A stretch of 64,000 nt of DNA from Nocardia brasiliensis NBRC 14402 (GCF_000308475.2 NZ_BAFT02000038.1:248001-312000), one strand, 5' to 3'. Shown: positions 55,629-64,000, numbered from the stretch's first letter. A program made the numbers and translations. The notes: a model not told the origin generated them from the letters alone.

Positions 55629-56132
55629 TCAGAAGCGGCGGATGGCGTAGATGTCGAATTGGCGCAGCGGGCTGAGGCCTACGGGCACGCCCCAGTCGTA
55701 GGCGTTGAAGATCTGGCCGAAGCCGGCGTAGATGCCGACGTGGGAGCCGTCGGTGTTGAGGACGACCACGTCGCCCGGCGAGAGGGCGAAGAACGGGACG
55801 GGTGCGCCGGCTCGGGCCTGCTCCCAGGTGGTCCGGGGGATGTTGACGCCGACCTGGCGGAACGCCCACTGCACGAGGCCGGAGCAGTCCCAGGTGAACG
55901 GGCCGGTGCCACCCCATTCGTAGGGCTTGCCGGTCTGCGAGACCGCGGCGGCCAGCGCACCTACCCCGTGCGAGCTGGGCAGCGGGATCGCCGCGGAGCC
56001 GGAAGCCGAGAGGGATTCGGCGCTACCGGTGGCGCTACCGGTGTCCGACCAGCCGGGGCCGGCCAGGATCAGGGTCGCGGCGGTCGCCAGGAGAAATCCG
56101 ACAGCGATGCGGCGCAAGGGTTTTCTGTTCAC
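55629..56132 (-). CDS. Secreted NlpC/P60 peptidoglycan endopeptidase
   Basis: The 167-residue protein has a signal peptide (LRRIAVGFLLATAATLILA, cleavage near GPGWS) and a Ser/Ala-rich linker, then an NlpC/P60 domain of about 105 residues. The catalytic Cys is in TWDCSGLVQWAF, the His in DGSHVGIYAG and a third residue in FNAYDWG. These enzymes cut D-Glu-meso-DAP bonds in peptidoglycan during cell separation. GTG 56132 has GGAAGGGA upstream. The 276-bp gap ahead has a Crp-like site (56378-56393); no homology to c-di-AMP riboswitch elements was seen. Confidence 0.87.
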   Translation of the reverse strand: MNRKPLRRIAVGFLLATAATLILAGPGWSDTGSATGSAESLSASGSAAIPLPSSHGVGALAAAVSQTGKPYEWGGTGPFTWDCSGLVQWAFRQVGVNIPRTTWEQARAGAPVPFFALSPGDVVVLNTDGSHVGIYAGFGQIFNAYDWGVPVGLSPLRQFDIYAIRRF

Positions 56133-56377
56133 GTGCTCGTCCCTTCCGGCGACCCGGCGGGCGGGCCACCATCCGGCGGTCCCGGTCGACGCCAGGTCGA
56201 GCAGCGCCATCCAGCAGGAGCCGCAGCCGCCGCACCGGACCCCGGCGCAGCGCGTTTCAGGTAGGACAATCCACGAACTCACTGCCGTCCCAGAAGTAGC
56301 TCTCCGCAACAGCAGCACCATCATCGATTCTGCCGCGAGGCCTGGACCTGCGATGACAGTTCAGCAAATCTACAGTA

Positions 56378-56393
56378 TGTGATCTACATCACG
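56378..56393. promoter_or_regulatory. Crp/GlxR-like binding site
   Basis: TGTGA-N6-TCACG differs by one base from the classical TGTGA-N6-TCACA site. It lies about 250 bp upstream of the NlpC/P60 start and next to the TetR gene's 3' end. Regulation of cell-wall hydrolases by Crp-type proteins is known in mycobacteria (rpfA). Confidence 0.45.
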
Positions 56394-56408
56394 CTGTAGC
56401 GACACGCC

Positions 56409-57059
56409 TTACCGGTCCTCCGACTCGGCCAGAGCCGCCCGCACCAACCCCGTCGCCGCCCAGCACATCGTCTCGGTGGCCGCTGCCGGATCCAGGCCAC
56501 AGGTGTCGCGGGTGGAGACGAGCGCCTCGACACCGAACACCAGCGTCACCGCGTGCACCAGCCGCTCCATCCGCTCGGGCGAGAGCCGGTCCGACAGCGG
56601 GGCCAATGCCGTGCGCGCCATCTCCAGCCGGGTCACGCCGCGGACCGGAACCCGTTCCGCCTCAGGCACATCCACCTGGTTGAACCAGCGATCCAGGGTC
56701 GCGCGCAGCACCCCGCGCCACACCACCTCGTTCTCGAACTGGAACCCGCTGACCTCGCGCACCACCCGCTCGATGCGGGCCTCGGCGTCGTCGGGCAGCT
56801 CCTCGAAGAAGTCCGGGTAGCGCCCGAGGAAGCCGGCCTGCCGGGTGGCCATGTCCGACCACAGCGACTGCGGATTCGGGAAATACCGATACGCAGTCGC
56901 GGTCGATACCTTCGCCGCCTCGGCGACCTCGGCGATCGAGGGCGAGTGGCCGTTGCGCGCGAGTTCCAGCGCGGCCTCGAGCAGCGCCTCGCGGGTGCGC
57001 ATCTTCTGATTCTTCGCGCGGTCGCTCTTGAGAATCTCATCTCGCCGTGAGAAAGTCAT
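56409..57059 (-). CDS. TetR/AcrR family transcriptional regulator
   Basis: The 216-residue protein has a TetR HTH around residues 20-66 with SPSIAEVAEAAKVSTATAYRYFPNPQSLW. The C-terminal domain is helical. ATG 57059 lies inside an inverted repeat; longer frames upstream have no protein-like features. It is divergent from a SnoaL-like gene across 42 bp that contain three copies of a GTGAGA half-site, which suggests autoregulation and control of that gene. Ligand unknown. Confidence 0.83.
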   Translation of the reverse strand: MTFSRRDEILKSDRAKNQKMRTREALLEAALELARNGHSPSIAEVAEAAKVSTATAYRYFPNPQSLWSDMATRQAGFLGRYPDFFEELPDDAEARIERVVREVSGFQFENEVVWRGVLRATLDRWFNQVDVPEAERVPVRGVTRLEMARTALAPLSDRLSPERMERLVHAVTLVFGVEALVSTRDTCGLDPAAATETMCWAATGLVRAALAESEDR

Positions 57060-57083
57060 CTCACTACGATAGCAGATTCTCAC
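57047..57083. promoter_or_regulatory. Operator-like repeats between the TetR and SnoaL-like genes
   Basis: GTGAGA (57047-57052) and TCTCAC (57059-57064) form a perfect inverted repeat with 6-bp spacing, and another TCTCAC lies at 57078-57083. They straddle the TetR start and precede the SnoaL-like ribosome-binding site (GGAGGG). Confidence 0.55.
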
Positions 57084-57101
57084 TTTCTGGAGGGCACGGG
57101 C

Positions 57102-57518
57102 ATGACACGTGAAGAGATGGATGAGCTGTTCGAGCGGCATTGCGCGGCCGAGGCCGCGAACGACGTCGACGCGATCATGGACACGCTCGCCGCGGACGTC
57201 GAGCACGACGCGGTCGGCGATCCGCAGGGCATCCTGCGCGAACCGGCGGCGATCGCCGAGCGCTACCGGGCGCTGTTCGCCGCGATCAAGGAAGACAAGA
57301 TGGAAAGCGTCCACCGCTACTACGGCGAGGACTTCTTCGTCGACGAATCCCATTGGTACGGCAGGGCCACCGGTGAGTTCATGGGCATCCCCGGCGGCAA
57401 CCGGGCCATCGATTTCCGGATCCTGCACGTCTGCGAGATCCGCGGCGACAAGATCAGCCGGGAGAACGTCTGGCTGGACATGGCCGCGATCATGCAGCAG
57501 CTGATGGCGCCCGCCTGA
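57102..57518 (+). CDS. SnoaL-like (NTF2 superfamily) protein
   Basis: The 138-residue protein has the cone-shaped alpha+beta NTF2 fold: N-terminal helices REEMDELFERHCAAEAANDVDAIMDTLAADVEHD, then strands with VHRYYGEDFFVDESHWYG and a C-terminal DFRILHVCEIRGDKISRENVWLD. SnoaL-like proteins may be polyketide cyclases, hydrolases or ligand-binding proteins; this one has no clear assignment. A GGAGGG ribosome-binding site precedes ATG 57102. Divergent from the TetR gene. A 53-codon frame overlaps its stop (TGATG). Confidence 0.78.
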   Translation: MTREEMDELFERHCAAEAANDVDAIMDTLAADVEHDAVGDPQGILREPAAIAERYRALFAAIKEDKMESVHRYYGEDFFVDESHWYGRATGEFMGIPGGNRAIDFRILHVCEIRGDKISRENVWLDMAAIMQQLMAPA

Positions 57519-57679
57519 TGGGCGCGTACAAGGCGGTCACGACCCACTACGAACGTCGCGACGAGCGCCACGACGAGCAGACCTACCCGGTCTCCCCGCT
57601 CGACAACCACGCCCCCGTGCCACTGCGCCGCCCGGGCCGCGGCGCGAAGGGCCGCGCCGGACAGCACCGGACGAGCTGA
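57518..57679 (+). CDS. Small basic protein coupled to the SnoaL-like gene
   Basis: A 53-codon frame whose ATG overlaps the SnoaL-like stop as TGATG. The product is charged (YERRDERHDEQ, then RRPGRGAKGRAGQHRTS at the end) and might bind nucleic acid or be disordered. No family recognised. The stop lies 51 bp from the convergent ileS end. Supported by coupling only. Confidence 0.4.
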   Translation: MGAYKAVTTHYERRDERHDEQTYPVSPLDNHAPVPLRRPGRGAKGRAGQHRTS

Positions 57680-57730
57680 CTGCACGGCAGGACAGGACGG
57701 TGCCGGTCCTGTCCTGCCGCGATGACCGGC

Positions 57731-60700
57731 TCAGGCCTTGGCGACCTGAGCGCGTACGCCGCCGACGAGGTCGGCGGCCGTGGCGCCCGCGTCACCGAAA
57801 GCCAGTGTGGTGGCAAGGATTTCACCGGCGATCAGGTCGCGATGGGTTTGCGCCCAGGCCTTGCGCTCGGCCGGGACCTCGAGCACCACCGTGATCCGGT
57901 CGTACACGTCCAGGCCGGCCGACTTCCTGGTCTCCTGCAGGTCGCGGATGAGGTCGCGGGCCCAGCCCTCGGCCTCCAGCTCCTCGGTGACCACCGAGTT
58001 CAGCACCACCAGGCCCGCGTTGCCGGGCAGCGCGGCGGTGGACTCGGGCTCGGCGGCGACCAGTCGTTGCGTGTATTCCTCCGGGAGCAGCGCGATTCCG
58101 GCGGCGGTGACGACACCGTCGGCGGACTCGGACCATTCGCCCGCCTTCACCGCCTTGATCACCGTCTGCACGTCCTTGCCCAGCCGCGGGCCCGCGGCCC
58201 GGGCGTTCACGACCAGTTCGAAGCGACCGTGCACAGCGACGTCGGTGGTCAGATCCACCTTCTTCACGTTGACCTCGTCGGCGATGATGTCCGCGTACGG
58301 CGTCAGCCGCTCGGCGTCGGCGGCCGCGATGGTCACCTCGGCCAGCGGCAGCCGCACCCGCAGGTTCTGCGCCTTGCGCAGACTCAGCACGGTGGAGCAC
58401 ACCACCCGCACCTCGTCCATCGCGGCGACCAGCTCGGGGTCGCTCGCCAGCTCGCCTTCCTTCGGCCAGTCCGCCAGGTGCACCGACTCGCCGCCGGTGA
58501 GCCCACGCCAGATCACCTCGCTGATCAGCGGCAGCAGCGGCGCGGCCAGCCGGGTGACCACCTCCAGCACCGTGTGCAGGGTGTCCACCGCATCCGCGTC
58601 CTCGCTCCAGAACCGCGAACGCGACCGGCGCACATACCAATTGGTGAGCGCGTCGGCAAAGCCGCGCAACTCCTCGCAGGCGCCCGCGATGTCGTAGGCC
58701 TCGAGCGCCTCGGTCATCACGTCGCGGGTCTGTGCCAGCTTCGCCAGGATGTAGCGATCCAGCACATGCGGGGAATCGGTGCGCCACATGCCCGGCTTCG
58801 AGGCGTAGAGCTGCAGGAAGGTCCACGCGTTCCACAGCGGCCGCAGCGCATGGCTGACGCCCTCGCGGATGCCGCGTTCGGTGACGATGAGGTTGCCGCC
58901 GCGCAGGATCGGCGAGCTCATCAGGAACCAGCGCATCGCGTCCGAGCCGTCGCGGTCGAACACCTCGTTGACGTTCGGGTAGTTGCCCTTCGACTTGCTC
59001 ATCTTCAAGCCGTCGTCACCGAGCACGATGCCGTGCGCGGCAACGGTTTTGAAGGCGTGGCTGTCGAAGAGCGCGGTGGCGAGCACGTGCAGCGTGTAGA
59101 ACCAGCCGCGGGTCTGCCCGTTGTACTCGACGATGAAGTCACCCGGGAAGTGGCTGTCGAACCACTCCTTGTTCTCGAACGGATAGTGCACCTGGGCGAA
59201 CGGCATCGAGCCCGACTCGAACCAGCAGTCGAGTACCTCCGGCACCCGGCGCATGGTCGACTTACCGGTCGGGTCATCGGGATTCGGCCGGGTGAGCTCG
59301 TCGATCATCGGCCGGTGCAGGTCGGCCGGGCGCACGCCGAAGTCGCGCTCCAGCTCGTCCAGCGAGCCGTAGACGTCCATCCGCGGATAGGCCGGGTCGT
59401 CGGACATCCAGACCGGAATCGGGCTGCCCCAGTAGCGATTGCGGCTGATGTTCCAGTCCCGCGCGCCCTCGAGCCACTTACCGAACTGGCCGTCCCTGAT
59501 GTGCTCGGGCACCCAGGTGATCTGCTTGTTCAGCTCGACCATCCGGTCACGGAACTTGGTGACCGCGACGAACCAGGACGGCACCGCCATGTAGATCAGC
59601 GGCTGCCCGGAGCGCCAGCTGTGCGGGTAGGAGTGCTCGATGGTCTCGTGCCGCAACAGCTTTCCGGCGGCCTTGAGGTCCTTGATGATCACCGGGTTGG
59701 CGTCGAACACCATCAGGCCCTCGTACGGCGGCACCATCGAGGTGAACTTGCCGCCCGGGTCGAGCGGTTGCACGATCTCGATGCCGTTGGCGGTGGCGAC
59801 ATCCATGTCCTCCTCACCGAAAGCCGGTGCGAGGTGCACGATTCCGGTGCCGGAGTCGGTGGTCACGTAGTCCGCGCTGAGCACCCGGTGCGCGTGCGGG
59901 TGGCCGAGGAAGAAGTCGAACGGCGGCGCGTAGGACAGGCCGACCAGCGCGGCGCCGTCGTACTCGCCGAGTACCTCGGGCGCATCGCCGAATTCGCGGC
60001 TGTAGTGCGACACGCGTTCGGCCGCCAGCAGATAGCGCTTGCCGTCGGCGGCGCGCAGGTGCACGTAGCGGACGTCGGGGTGCACCGCGATCGCGAGGTT
60101 CGACGGCAGCGTCCACGGCGTCGTGGTCCAGATCAACGCGTTCACGCCGTCGAGCGCGTGCAGCGGATGGTCGGCGGGCACGCGCAGCACCATGTCGACG
60201 GTGACCGCCGGATCCTGGCGCATCTTGTACGCGTCGTCGAGGCGGGTCTCCTGATTCGACAGCGGCGTCTGCTCGTACCAGCTGTAGGGCAGCACCCGGA
60301 AGCCCTGGTAGATCAGGCCCTTCTCGTGCAATGACCGGAACGCCCACATGACCGACTCCATGAAGTCGAGATCGAGGGTCTTGTAGTCGTTGTCGAAGTC
60401 GACCCAGCGCGCCTGGCGGGTGACGTAGTCGCGCCATTCACCGGTGTAGCGCAGCACCGACGATTTGCAGGCGGCGTTGAATTCGGCCAGACTCATTGCG
60501 TCGATCTGTGATTTGTCCGTGATACCGAGCTGCTTTTCCGCCTCGATTTCCGCGGGCAATCCGTGACAGTCCCAGCCGAAACGGCGATCGACGCGCTTGC
60601 CGCGCATCGTCTGGAAACGCGGGATCAAGTCTTTGACGTATCCGGTGAGCAAATGCCCGTAATGTGGCAGACCGTTGGCAAAGGGCGGGCCATCGTAGAA

Positions 60701-60886
60701 GACGAACTCCGCGGCCGGCGCGGAACCCGAAGTCGCTGCCCCGGAACGGTTTTCGATGCTCGCGCGGAAGGTGTCGGCGGCCGCCCATGCGTCTAGCACG
60801 CGGCGTTCCATCTCGGGGAACGAAGACCCGGCGACACCGAGGTCGACGCGGGGGTACGCACTGTTGCTGGAAGTTTGGTCCGCCAT
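57731..60886 (-). CDS. ileS: Isoleucyl-tRNA synthetase, type 2 (eukaryote-like)
   Basis: The 1051-residue class Ia synthetase has the HIGH-like motif [16 protein letters not shown] about residue 65-80 and KMSKS in [13 protein letters not shown] about 635. The editing (CP1) domain lies between them and the anticodon-binding domain follows. Length and motif spelling (HYGH) agree with the type 2, eukaryote-like enzymes also found in mycobacteria, which tend to be less sensitive to mupirocin. ATG 60886 has a GAGGAGA site 10 nt upstream, sequestered by the T-box leader. Firm identification. Confidence 0.95.
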   Translation of the reverse strand: MADQTSSNSAYPRVDLGVAGSSFPEMERRVLDAWAAADTFRASIENRSGAATSGSAPAAEFVFYDGPPFANGLPHYGHLLTGYVKDLIPRFQTMRGKRVDRRFGWDCHGLPAEIEAEKQLGITDKSQIDAMSLAEFNAACKSSVLRYTGEWRDYVTRQARWVDFDNDYKTLDLDFMESVMWAFRSLHEKGLIYQGFRVLPYSWYEQTPLSNQETRLDDAYKMRQDPAVTVDMVLRVPADHPLHALDGVNALIWTTTPWTLPSNLAIAVHPDVRYVHLRAADGKRYLLAAERVSHYSREFGDAPEVLGEYDGAALVGLSYAPPFDFFLGHPHAHRVLSADYVTTDSGTGIVHLAPAFGEEDMDVATANGIEIVQPLDPGGKFTSMVPPYEGLMVFDANPVIIKDLKAAGKLLRHETIEHSYPHSWRSGQPLIYMAVPSWFVAVTKFRDRMVELNKQITWVPEHIRDGQFGKWLEGARDWNISRNRYWGSPIPVWMSDDPAYPRMDVYGSLDELERDFGVRPADLHRPMIDELTRPNPDDPTGKSTMRRVPEVLDCWFESGSMPFAQVHYPFENKEWFDSHFPGDFIVEYNGQTRGWFYTLHVLATALFDSHAFKTVAAHGIVLGDDGLKMSKSKGNYPNVNEVFDRDGSDAMRWFLMSSPILRGGNLIVTERGIREGVSHALRPLWNAWTFLQLYASKPGMWRTDSPHVLDRYILAKLAQTRDVMTEALEAYDIAGACEELRGFADALTNWYVRRSRSRFWSEDADAVDTLHTVLEVVTRLAAPLLPLISEVIWRGLTGGESVHLADWPKEGELASDPELVAAMDEVRVVCSTVLSLRKAQNLRVRLPLAEVTIAAADAERLTPYADIIADEVNVKKVDLTTDVAVHGRFELVVNARAAGPRLGKDVQTVIKAVKAGEWSESADGVVTAAGIALLPEEYTQRLVAAEPESTAALPGNAGLVVLNSVVTEELEAEGWARDLIRDLQETRKSAGLDVYDRITVVLEVPAERKAWAQTHRDLIAGEILATTLAFGDAGATAADLVGGVRAQVAKA

Positions 60887-61110
60887 CGCGGATACGTCTC
60901 CTCGTGCCTTGTCGTTGGCACGGGGACGATGCCGACGCCAGGTGCGTCGATACCGCGGTACCACCCCGCTTGCCCGGCGGCGAACTGCCGGACCTCTCGT
61001 TGTGAGCTGTGACGGGCTCACCCGTTCGGTTCTACTGAGCGCGGCTGCCGCGGCGGCGTGCGCTGTTCTTCCGAAGGCTCCCCGGTGATGACCGGATCCA
61101 CACCATATTC
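60887..61110 (-). ncRNA. Translational T-box riboswitch upstream of ileS
   Basis: The leader has the T-box hallmark GGGGTGGTACCGCGG on the minus strand (60967-60953), which binds the free 3' end of uncharged tRNA. A specifier ATC (Ile) is at 61089-61087 inside GGTCATCACCGG, in a short stem I. Downstream, CGTGCC and GGCACG form a hairpin (60903-60922) directly abutting the GAGGAGA ribosome-binding site, so control is at translation initiation, as in known mycobacterial and nocardial ileS leaders. A transcript start near 61110 is predicted from the -10 box. Very likely functional; exact folding is inferred. Confidence 0.9.
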
Positions 61111-61117
61111 ATGTTTG

Positions 61118-61123
61118 ATTCTA
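61118..61123 (-). promoter_or_regulatory. -10 box of the ileS leader
   Basis: TAGAAT on the minus strand, with a TGG extended element before it, would initiate transcription near 61110, giving a leader of about 224 nt. Confidence 0.55.
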
Positions 61124-61156
61124 GCCAGTACGGTCAAACCCTTGGACGGCGCTCCC

Positions 61157-61369
61157 TCACCGTTTGGCGTGGCGCCCGGGAGGCGGAGGCGAATCTCCGT
61201 CCGGCCGCCGCATAGACAGGGCACTGACCAGCAGCAGCACCGCGCCGAGTACACACACCAGGATGCAGCCCCACGCCCAGATCACCGATCCGGTGGTCAG
61301 CGCGGTGACCAGTAGTGCGAATCCGACAGCGGCAAGGACAAGCGTCAAGACGAGCATGGTGACCCCCAA
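61157..61369 (-). CDS. Small membrane protein, two predicted helices
   Basis: A 70-residue protein with two hydrophobic segments (about 5-26 and 30-50) and a basic C-terminal tail ending RHAKR. It sits between wag31 and ileS on the same strand, 35 bp beyond the wag31 stop. An in-frame ATG at 61357 is another possible start. I recognise no named family; its place in the division block suggests a conserved but uncharacterised membrane protein. Confidence 0.65.
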   Translation of the reverse strand: MGVTMLVLTLVLAAVGFALLVTALTTGSVIWAWGCILVCVLGAVLLLVSALSMRRPDGDSPPPPGRHAKR

Positions 61370-61404
61370 GGCATGCCGGGTGGCGCGTGCTCAGTATGAG
61401 CGGC

Positions 61405-62259
61405 TTACTTGCCACCCTTGGCAAACGTGGCCGGCTGCAGGTTGTTGGCGGTGTTGGCGTCCGCGAACGCCTCACCACCGTCGACCGGCACCGCCGAACC
61501 GCGGTTCTCCAGCTCCTCGAGCTGCGATTCCAGGTAGGACTTCAGCCGCACCCGGTACTCCCGCTCGAAGGTCTTGAGCTGTTCGATCCGGCTCTCCAGC
61601 ACGCTGCGCTGCTGGGTGATGGTCGCCATGATCTCGGTGTGCTTGCGCTCGGCGTCGGCCTGCAGGGCGTCGGCCTTCTCCTTGGCCTGGCGCAGCTGGT
61701 TGTCCGAGCGCGACTGCGCGTCCGACAGCATCGCGTCGGCCTTCTGGCGGGCATCGGCGATCATGCCCTCGGAGCGGGTGCGGGCGTCACCGACGAGACG
61801 CTCGGAGTTTGCCCGGGCGTTCGACAGGAGGTTCTCCGCCTCCACCTTGGCGTCACTGGTGAGCCGGTCGGCCATTTCCTGCGCGAGGCTGAGCACCTTG
61901 GCGGCCTGCAGGTTCGCGTCCGCACCGGGCGCGTCCTTCGGCGGGGCGGGCGCGGGCATCGGCGCGGGCGGCGCCACCTGCACCGGCGGTTTGATCGGCT
62001 CGGGCGGCGGCGGGGCCTGCTGCACAGGCGCTTTCACGTTGGCCGGAACCGCGGGGCCGCGATTCTTCTTGGCATCAGCCAGTTCTGCGTCGAGTTCGGC
62101 GACCCGCTGGCGCAGATCGGCGTTCTCCTCGATCAGACGCGAGAGTTCCTGCTCGACGAGATCCAGGAAGGCGTCGACCTCATCCTCGTTGTAGCCGCGC
62201 TTCCCGATCGGCGGTTTGCTGAACGCGACGTTGTGCACATCGGCTGGAGTCAGCGGCAT
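61405..62259 (-). CDS. wag31: DivIVA-family polar growth protein Wag31
   Basis: The 284-residue cytoplasmic coiled-coil protein marks cell poles and recruits the elongation machinery; in mycolate bacteria it is essential for tip growth. The N-terminal DivIVA domain is [36 protein letters not shown] (residues 1-36). A Pro/Ala-rich linker follows (about 75-110) and then a long coiled coil rich in Ala, Lys and Glu ([28 protein letters not shown]) to about residue 260. ATG 62259. In mycobacteria it is phosphorylated by PknA/B. Downstream of yggT and sepF in the same orientation. Confidence 0.93.
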   Translation of the reverse strand: MPLTPADVHNVAFSKPPIGKRGYNEDEVDAFLDLVEQELSRLIEENADLRQRVAELDAELADAKKNRGPAVPANVKAPVQQAPPPPEPIKPPVQVAPPAPMPAPAPPKDAPGADANLQAAKVLSLAQEMADRLTSDAKVEAENLLSNARANSERLVGDARTRSEGMIADARQKADAMLSDAQSRSDNQLRQAKEKADALQADAERKHTEIMATITQQRSVLESRIEQLKTFEREYRVRLKSYLESQLEELENRGSAVPVDGGEAFADANTANNLQPATFAKGGK

Positions 62260-62327
62260 GGAAGGATCCCTTCACGCGTCTTTTGGAGATCTAGCAGATC
62301 TAGCAAGCTACTTCACGGCCCATTCTG

Positions 62328-62630
62328 TCACACCGGGGCTACCGGTTGCCCGAGCCTGCCCACGATCGACATCAAGATGAAGACGATGAAAAGCAGGACC
62401 ATAATCGACAGATCCAGGCGAATTCCTCCCAGTGACACCGGTGGTATCAACCGCCTCAGGAGTTTCACCGGAGGGTCGGTGATCGTGAAGATCACCTCGA
62501 GGATGATGACCACGACACCGGTCGGACGCCAGTCCCGAGCGAAGCTACGGATGAACTCCACGATCACCCGGCTGATCAGCAACAGCCAGAAGATGAACAG
62601 TACGAAGTACAGCACCGCGAACAAGGCCAC
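62328..62630 (-). CDS. yggT: YggT family membrane protein
   Basis: The 100-residue protein has two hydrophobic blocks with the characteristic FIFWLLLISRVIVEFIRSF and the central ITDPPVKLLRRLIPPVSLGGIRLDLS, as in Rv2146c. Possibly involved in membrane or division site organisation. GTG 62630 is chosen by comparison with the mycobacterial protein; the ORF could open at TTG 62648. It sits between sepF and wag31, as in other actinobacteria. Confidence 0.9.
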   Translation of the reverse strand: MALFAVLYFVLFIFWLLLISRVIVEFIRSFARDWRPTGVVVIILEVIFTITDPPVKLLRRLIPPVSLGGIRLDLSIMVLLFIVFILMSIVGRLGQPVAPV

Positions 62631-62719
62631 GACTTCACTCTGCCGCAAAATCCGCTTTGCGCAAAATGACCGCGCCGCACCGCATGCGACCGGTCTGCAT
62701 CACCCCCCAGATCACGACC

Positions 62720-63529
62720 TTATTTCTGGTTGTAGAAGCCGGTTTCGGCGATGCGACGGCGTTCTTCGGCTGATACGTCCACGTCCGCCGGTGAGAGGAG
62801 GAACACCTTGGTCGCGACCTTGTCGAATGAGCCACGCAGCGCGAACGCGAGTCCGGCGGCGAAGTCCACCAGTCGCTTGGCGTCGGCGTTGCTGAGGTCC
62901 ACCAGGTCCATGATCACCGGGTTGCCCTCACGGAAGCGCTCACCGATGATGCGGGCCTCGCTGTAGTCGCGCGGGCGCAGCGTCGTGATCTTGGACAAGG
63001 GACCTCCGTCCTCGAAGATCCCCGGCCTGCGCGCGGGAGCCGGCTCGGGGCGCACGCGCTCCTCCAGCCGCCGCTCTTCGGCCTCGGGATCGACGGCGAG
63101 CGCACCACGGGTGGCACCGCGCAGCGACGGCGCGCTACCGCCCGCGCGGAACCGGCCGGACGACGGCGCGGTCTCGATCCGGGTGGGACGCCGCGGCGCC
63201 TCGTAACGGTCCTCGCCGTAGGGCTCGTCGGCGTAGTCGTCGCGCCGGGATACCGGGTATCCGGCCTTGTACGGCGACTTGTAGGCGGGCTCCGGATAGC
63301 CGGGCTCGTCCCGATCGAATCCGTCGGCACCGTAATGCTCTGCGCCGTAACGGTCTTCGGCATAGCGATCAGCGCCGTAGGCACCGCGGTCGGCGTAGTC
63401 ACGGGGCCGGGGCCTGCGCGCACCGCGGTCGTCGGCGACCCGGGGAGCACGATCGTCGACATAGTCGTCTTCGTAATCCTCGAGTGGAACCATGCCGAAG
63501 TAAGCCTTGAACTTGTGCAGCGTGCTCAT
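62720..63529 (-). CDS. sepF: Cell division protein SepF
   Basis: The 269-residue protein anchors FtsZ to the membrane. The N-terminal amphipathic helix [21 protein letters not shown] (residues 1-21) is the membrane anchor; a long Tyr/Asp/Arg-rich disordered linker follows to about 180. The C-terminal SepF domain starts at [32 protein letters not shown] and contains the FtsZ-binding surface. ATG 63529 overlaps the stop of a small upstream ORF (ATGA). It lacks ftsZ in the window, which should lie just beyond yggS. Confidence 0.93.
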   Translation of the reverse strand: MSTLHKFKAYFGMVPLEDYEDDYVDDRAPRVADDRGARRPRPRDYADRGAYGADRYAEDRYGAEHYGADGFDRDEPGYPEPAYKSPYKAGYPVSRRDDYADEPYGEDRYEAPRRPTRIETAPSSGRFRAGGSAPSLRGATRGALAVDPEAEERRLEERVRPEPAPARRPGIFEDGGPLSKITTLRPRDYSEARIIGERFREGNPVIMDLVDLSNADAKRLVDFAAGLAFALRGSFDKVATKVFLLSPADVDVSAEERRRIAETGFYNQK

Positions 63530-63684
63530 GACTGCGCCTCGCTGACGCTCGGCTCCGTCACGAGCACGCTCGTGGCTGCGGTCATCGAGCGCTCGCTGCG
63601 CTCCCGCAGGACGTCCCCGCGCAGGCGCGGCGGCGTCGTGACCACGATGGCTGCGTCGATTACTCGCTCGCTGCGCTCGCTCAT
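63526..63684 (-). CDS. Small ORF with SERSER repeats, coupled to sepF
   Basis: A 52-codon frame from ATG 63684, with a GAAGGAAGG ribosome-binding site upstream, ends in a TGA that overlaps the sepF ATG. The product starts [11 protein letters not shown] and has a second RERSERSM near residue 32; both are encoded by copies of the repeat CGCTCGCTGCGCTC (63590-63603 and 63665-63678, plus strand). No family recognised. The coupling suggests translational feed to sepF. Confidence 0.5.
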   Translation of the reverse strand: MSERSERVIDAAIVVTTPPRLRGDVLRERSERSMTAATSVLVTEPSVSEAQS

Positions 63685-63790
63685 TTTGGTCGACCTTCCT
63701 TCGGCCCCGGTGGCGGCCGGGTGTTGAAGTCTTGCTCAGCCCTCGTCGGTCCCAGCATATGTGTCGAATGTGACTGATGAGGTTTCTTTG

Positions 63791-64000
63791 CTACGCCGAG
63801 GTTATCGGTCGAGCGCCCATCAAGGCGGTACCGACACGCACAACCGTCGAGCCGTGTTCGATAGCGGATTCCAGATCGCCGGACATTCCGGCGGAAAGTT
63901 CTGTCGCGCCGGGATGCTCGGCGAGTAGCAGGGTGTGCAAAGTCGCAAGGCGTGCAAATGCCGCATCAGACTCCGCCCCCAATGGCGGAATGGCCATCAG
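63791..64000 (-). CDS. yggS: YggS family PLP-binding protein, C-terminal part (5' end outside window)
   Basis: The last about 70 residues of the YggS/PLPBP family are present: LSAGMSGDLESAIEHGSTVVRVGTALMGAR is the signature of the C-terminal phosphate-binding loop. The protein homeostatically binds PLP and is found next to sepF and ftsZ in actinobacteria. The frame continues past base 64000, so the start is not seen. Firm family call from a short segment. Confidence 0.9.
   Translation of the reverse strand: MMAIPPLGAESDAAFARLATLHTLLLAEHPGATELSAGMSGDLESAIEHGSTVVRVGTALMGARPITSA

Noticed and set aside
56133..56408. Possible c-di-AMP (ydaO-type) riboswitch before the NlpC/P60 gene
   Set aside because: The conserved ydaO elements are missing; only a Crp-like site and weak hairpins are seen.
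57722..60334. An 870-codon frame on the plus strand
   Set aside because: It is entirely antisense to ileS, with a Gly/Arg/His/Val-biased shadow composition and no recognisable fold.

Overview
The window is GC-rich actinobacterial chromosome from a mycolate-containing lineage, most likely Nocardia or a close relative. The evidence is an MspA-family porin, an Emb-type arabinosyltransferase, an MTB12-like lipoprotein, a wag31/sepF/yggT division block, a eukaryote-like (type 2) ileS behind a translational T-box, and many GTG/TTG starts with ATGA or GTGA overlaps. No rRNA, tRNA, CRISPR array, transposase or phage gene was found. Genus is an inference.

A conserved backbone runs through the window: treY (C-terminal part) - ilvA - dnaE1 - lspA - pseudouridine synthase - dinX-type polymerase IV - ileS - wag31 - yggT - sepF - yggS (partial). 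From memory, Mycobacterium tuberculosis keeps the ileS-to-treY part of this order, so most of what lies between these genes looks like lineage-specific insertion.

Region by region. 1-9.7 kb: treY end, a DUF2235 hydrolase, MspA porin, LAL-type LuxR regulator, F420-dependent Ddn-like protein, ilvA, a serine hydrolase and a methyltransferase. 9.8-12.1 kb: a TetR regulator and a Cmx-like efflux pump that share an operator motif, then a 153-bp tandem repeat array with a long perfect hairpin. 12.1-15.7 kb: dnaE1. 16.6-31.0 kb: a long co-directional run with a LytS-like kinase, a three-gene accessory cassette (glycosyltransferase; trypsin-like protease fused to a STAND ATPase and TPRs; GT4-GT2 glycosyltransferase fusion), the LytR-like regulator, two acetate-type sodium:solute symporters with small partner membrane proteins (the first carries a frameshift) and acetyl-CoA synthetase. 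The flanking genes form a carbon-acid uptake and activation module; the cassette sits between kinase and regulator.

31.1-36.1 kb: an AfsR/SARP-type regulator divergent from a lipoprotein hydrolase and an FMN reductase. 36.4-38.0 kb: a putative envelope redox operon (exported protein, DUF6529-like membrane protein, Tat-dependent Rieske lipoprotein). 38.0-45.2 kb: VOC protein, two lipoproteins, lspA, pseudouridine synthase, a membrane protein, a hydrolase with a divergent HTH regulator and a shared operator, and a PhzF-like protein. 45.3-57.7 kb: CtpE-like P-type ATPase, RarD-like exporter, solitary arabinosyltransferase, MTB12-like lipoprotein, polymerase IV, galU, NlpC/P60 hydrolase, a TetR regulator and a SnoaL-like protein. 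57.7-64 kb: ileS with its T-box and the distal division cluster.

The most interesting candidate is the 17.8-23.9 kb protease-STAND/glycosyltransferase cassette. Other points to check are the symporter frameshift, the palindromic repeat family (11.7 kb and 25.0 kb), the Rieske/DUF6529 operon, and several small translationally coupled ORFs.
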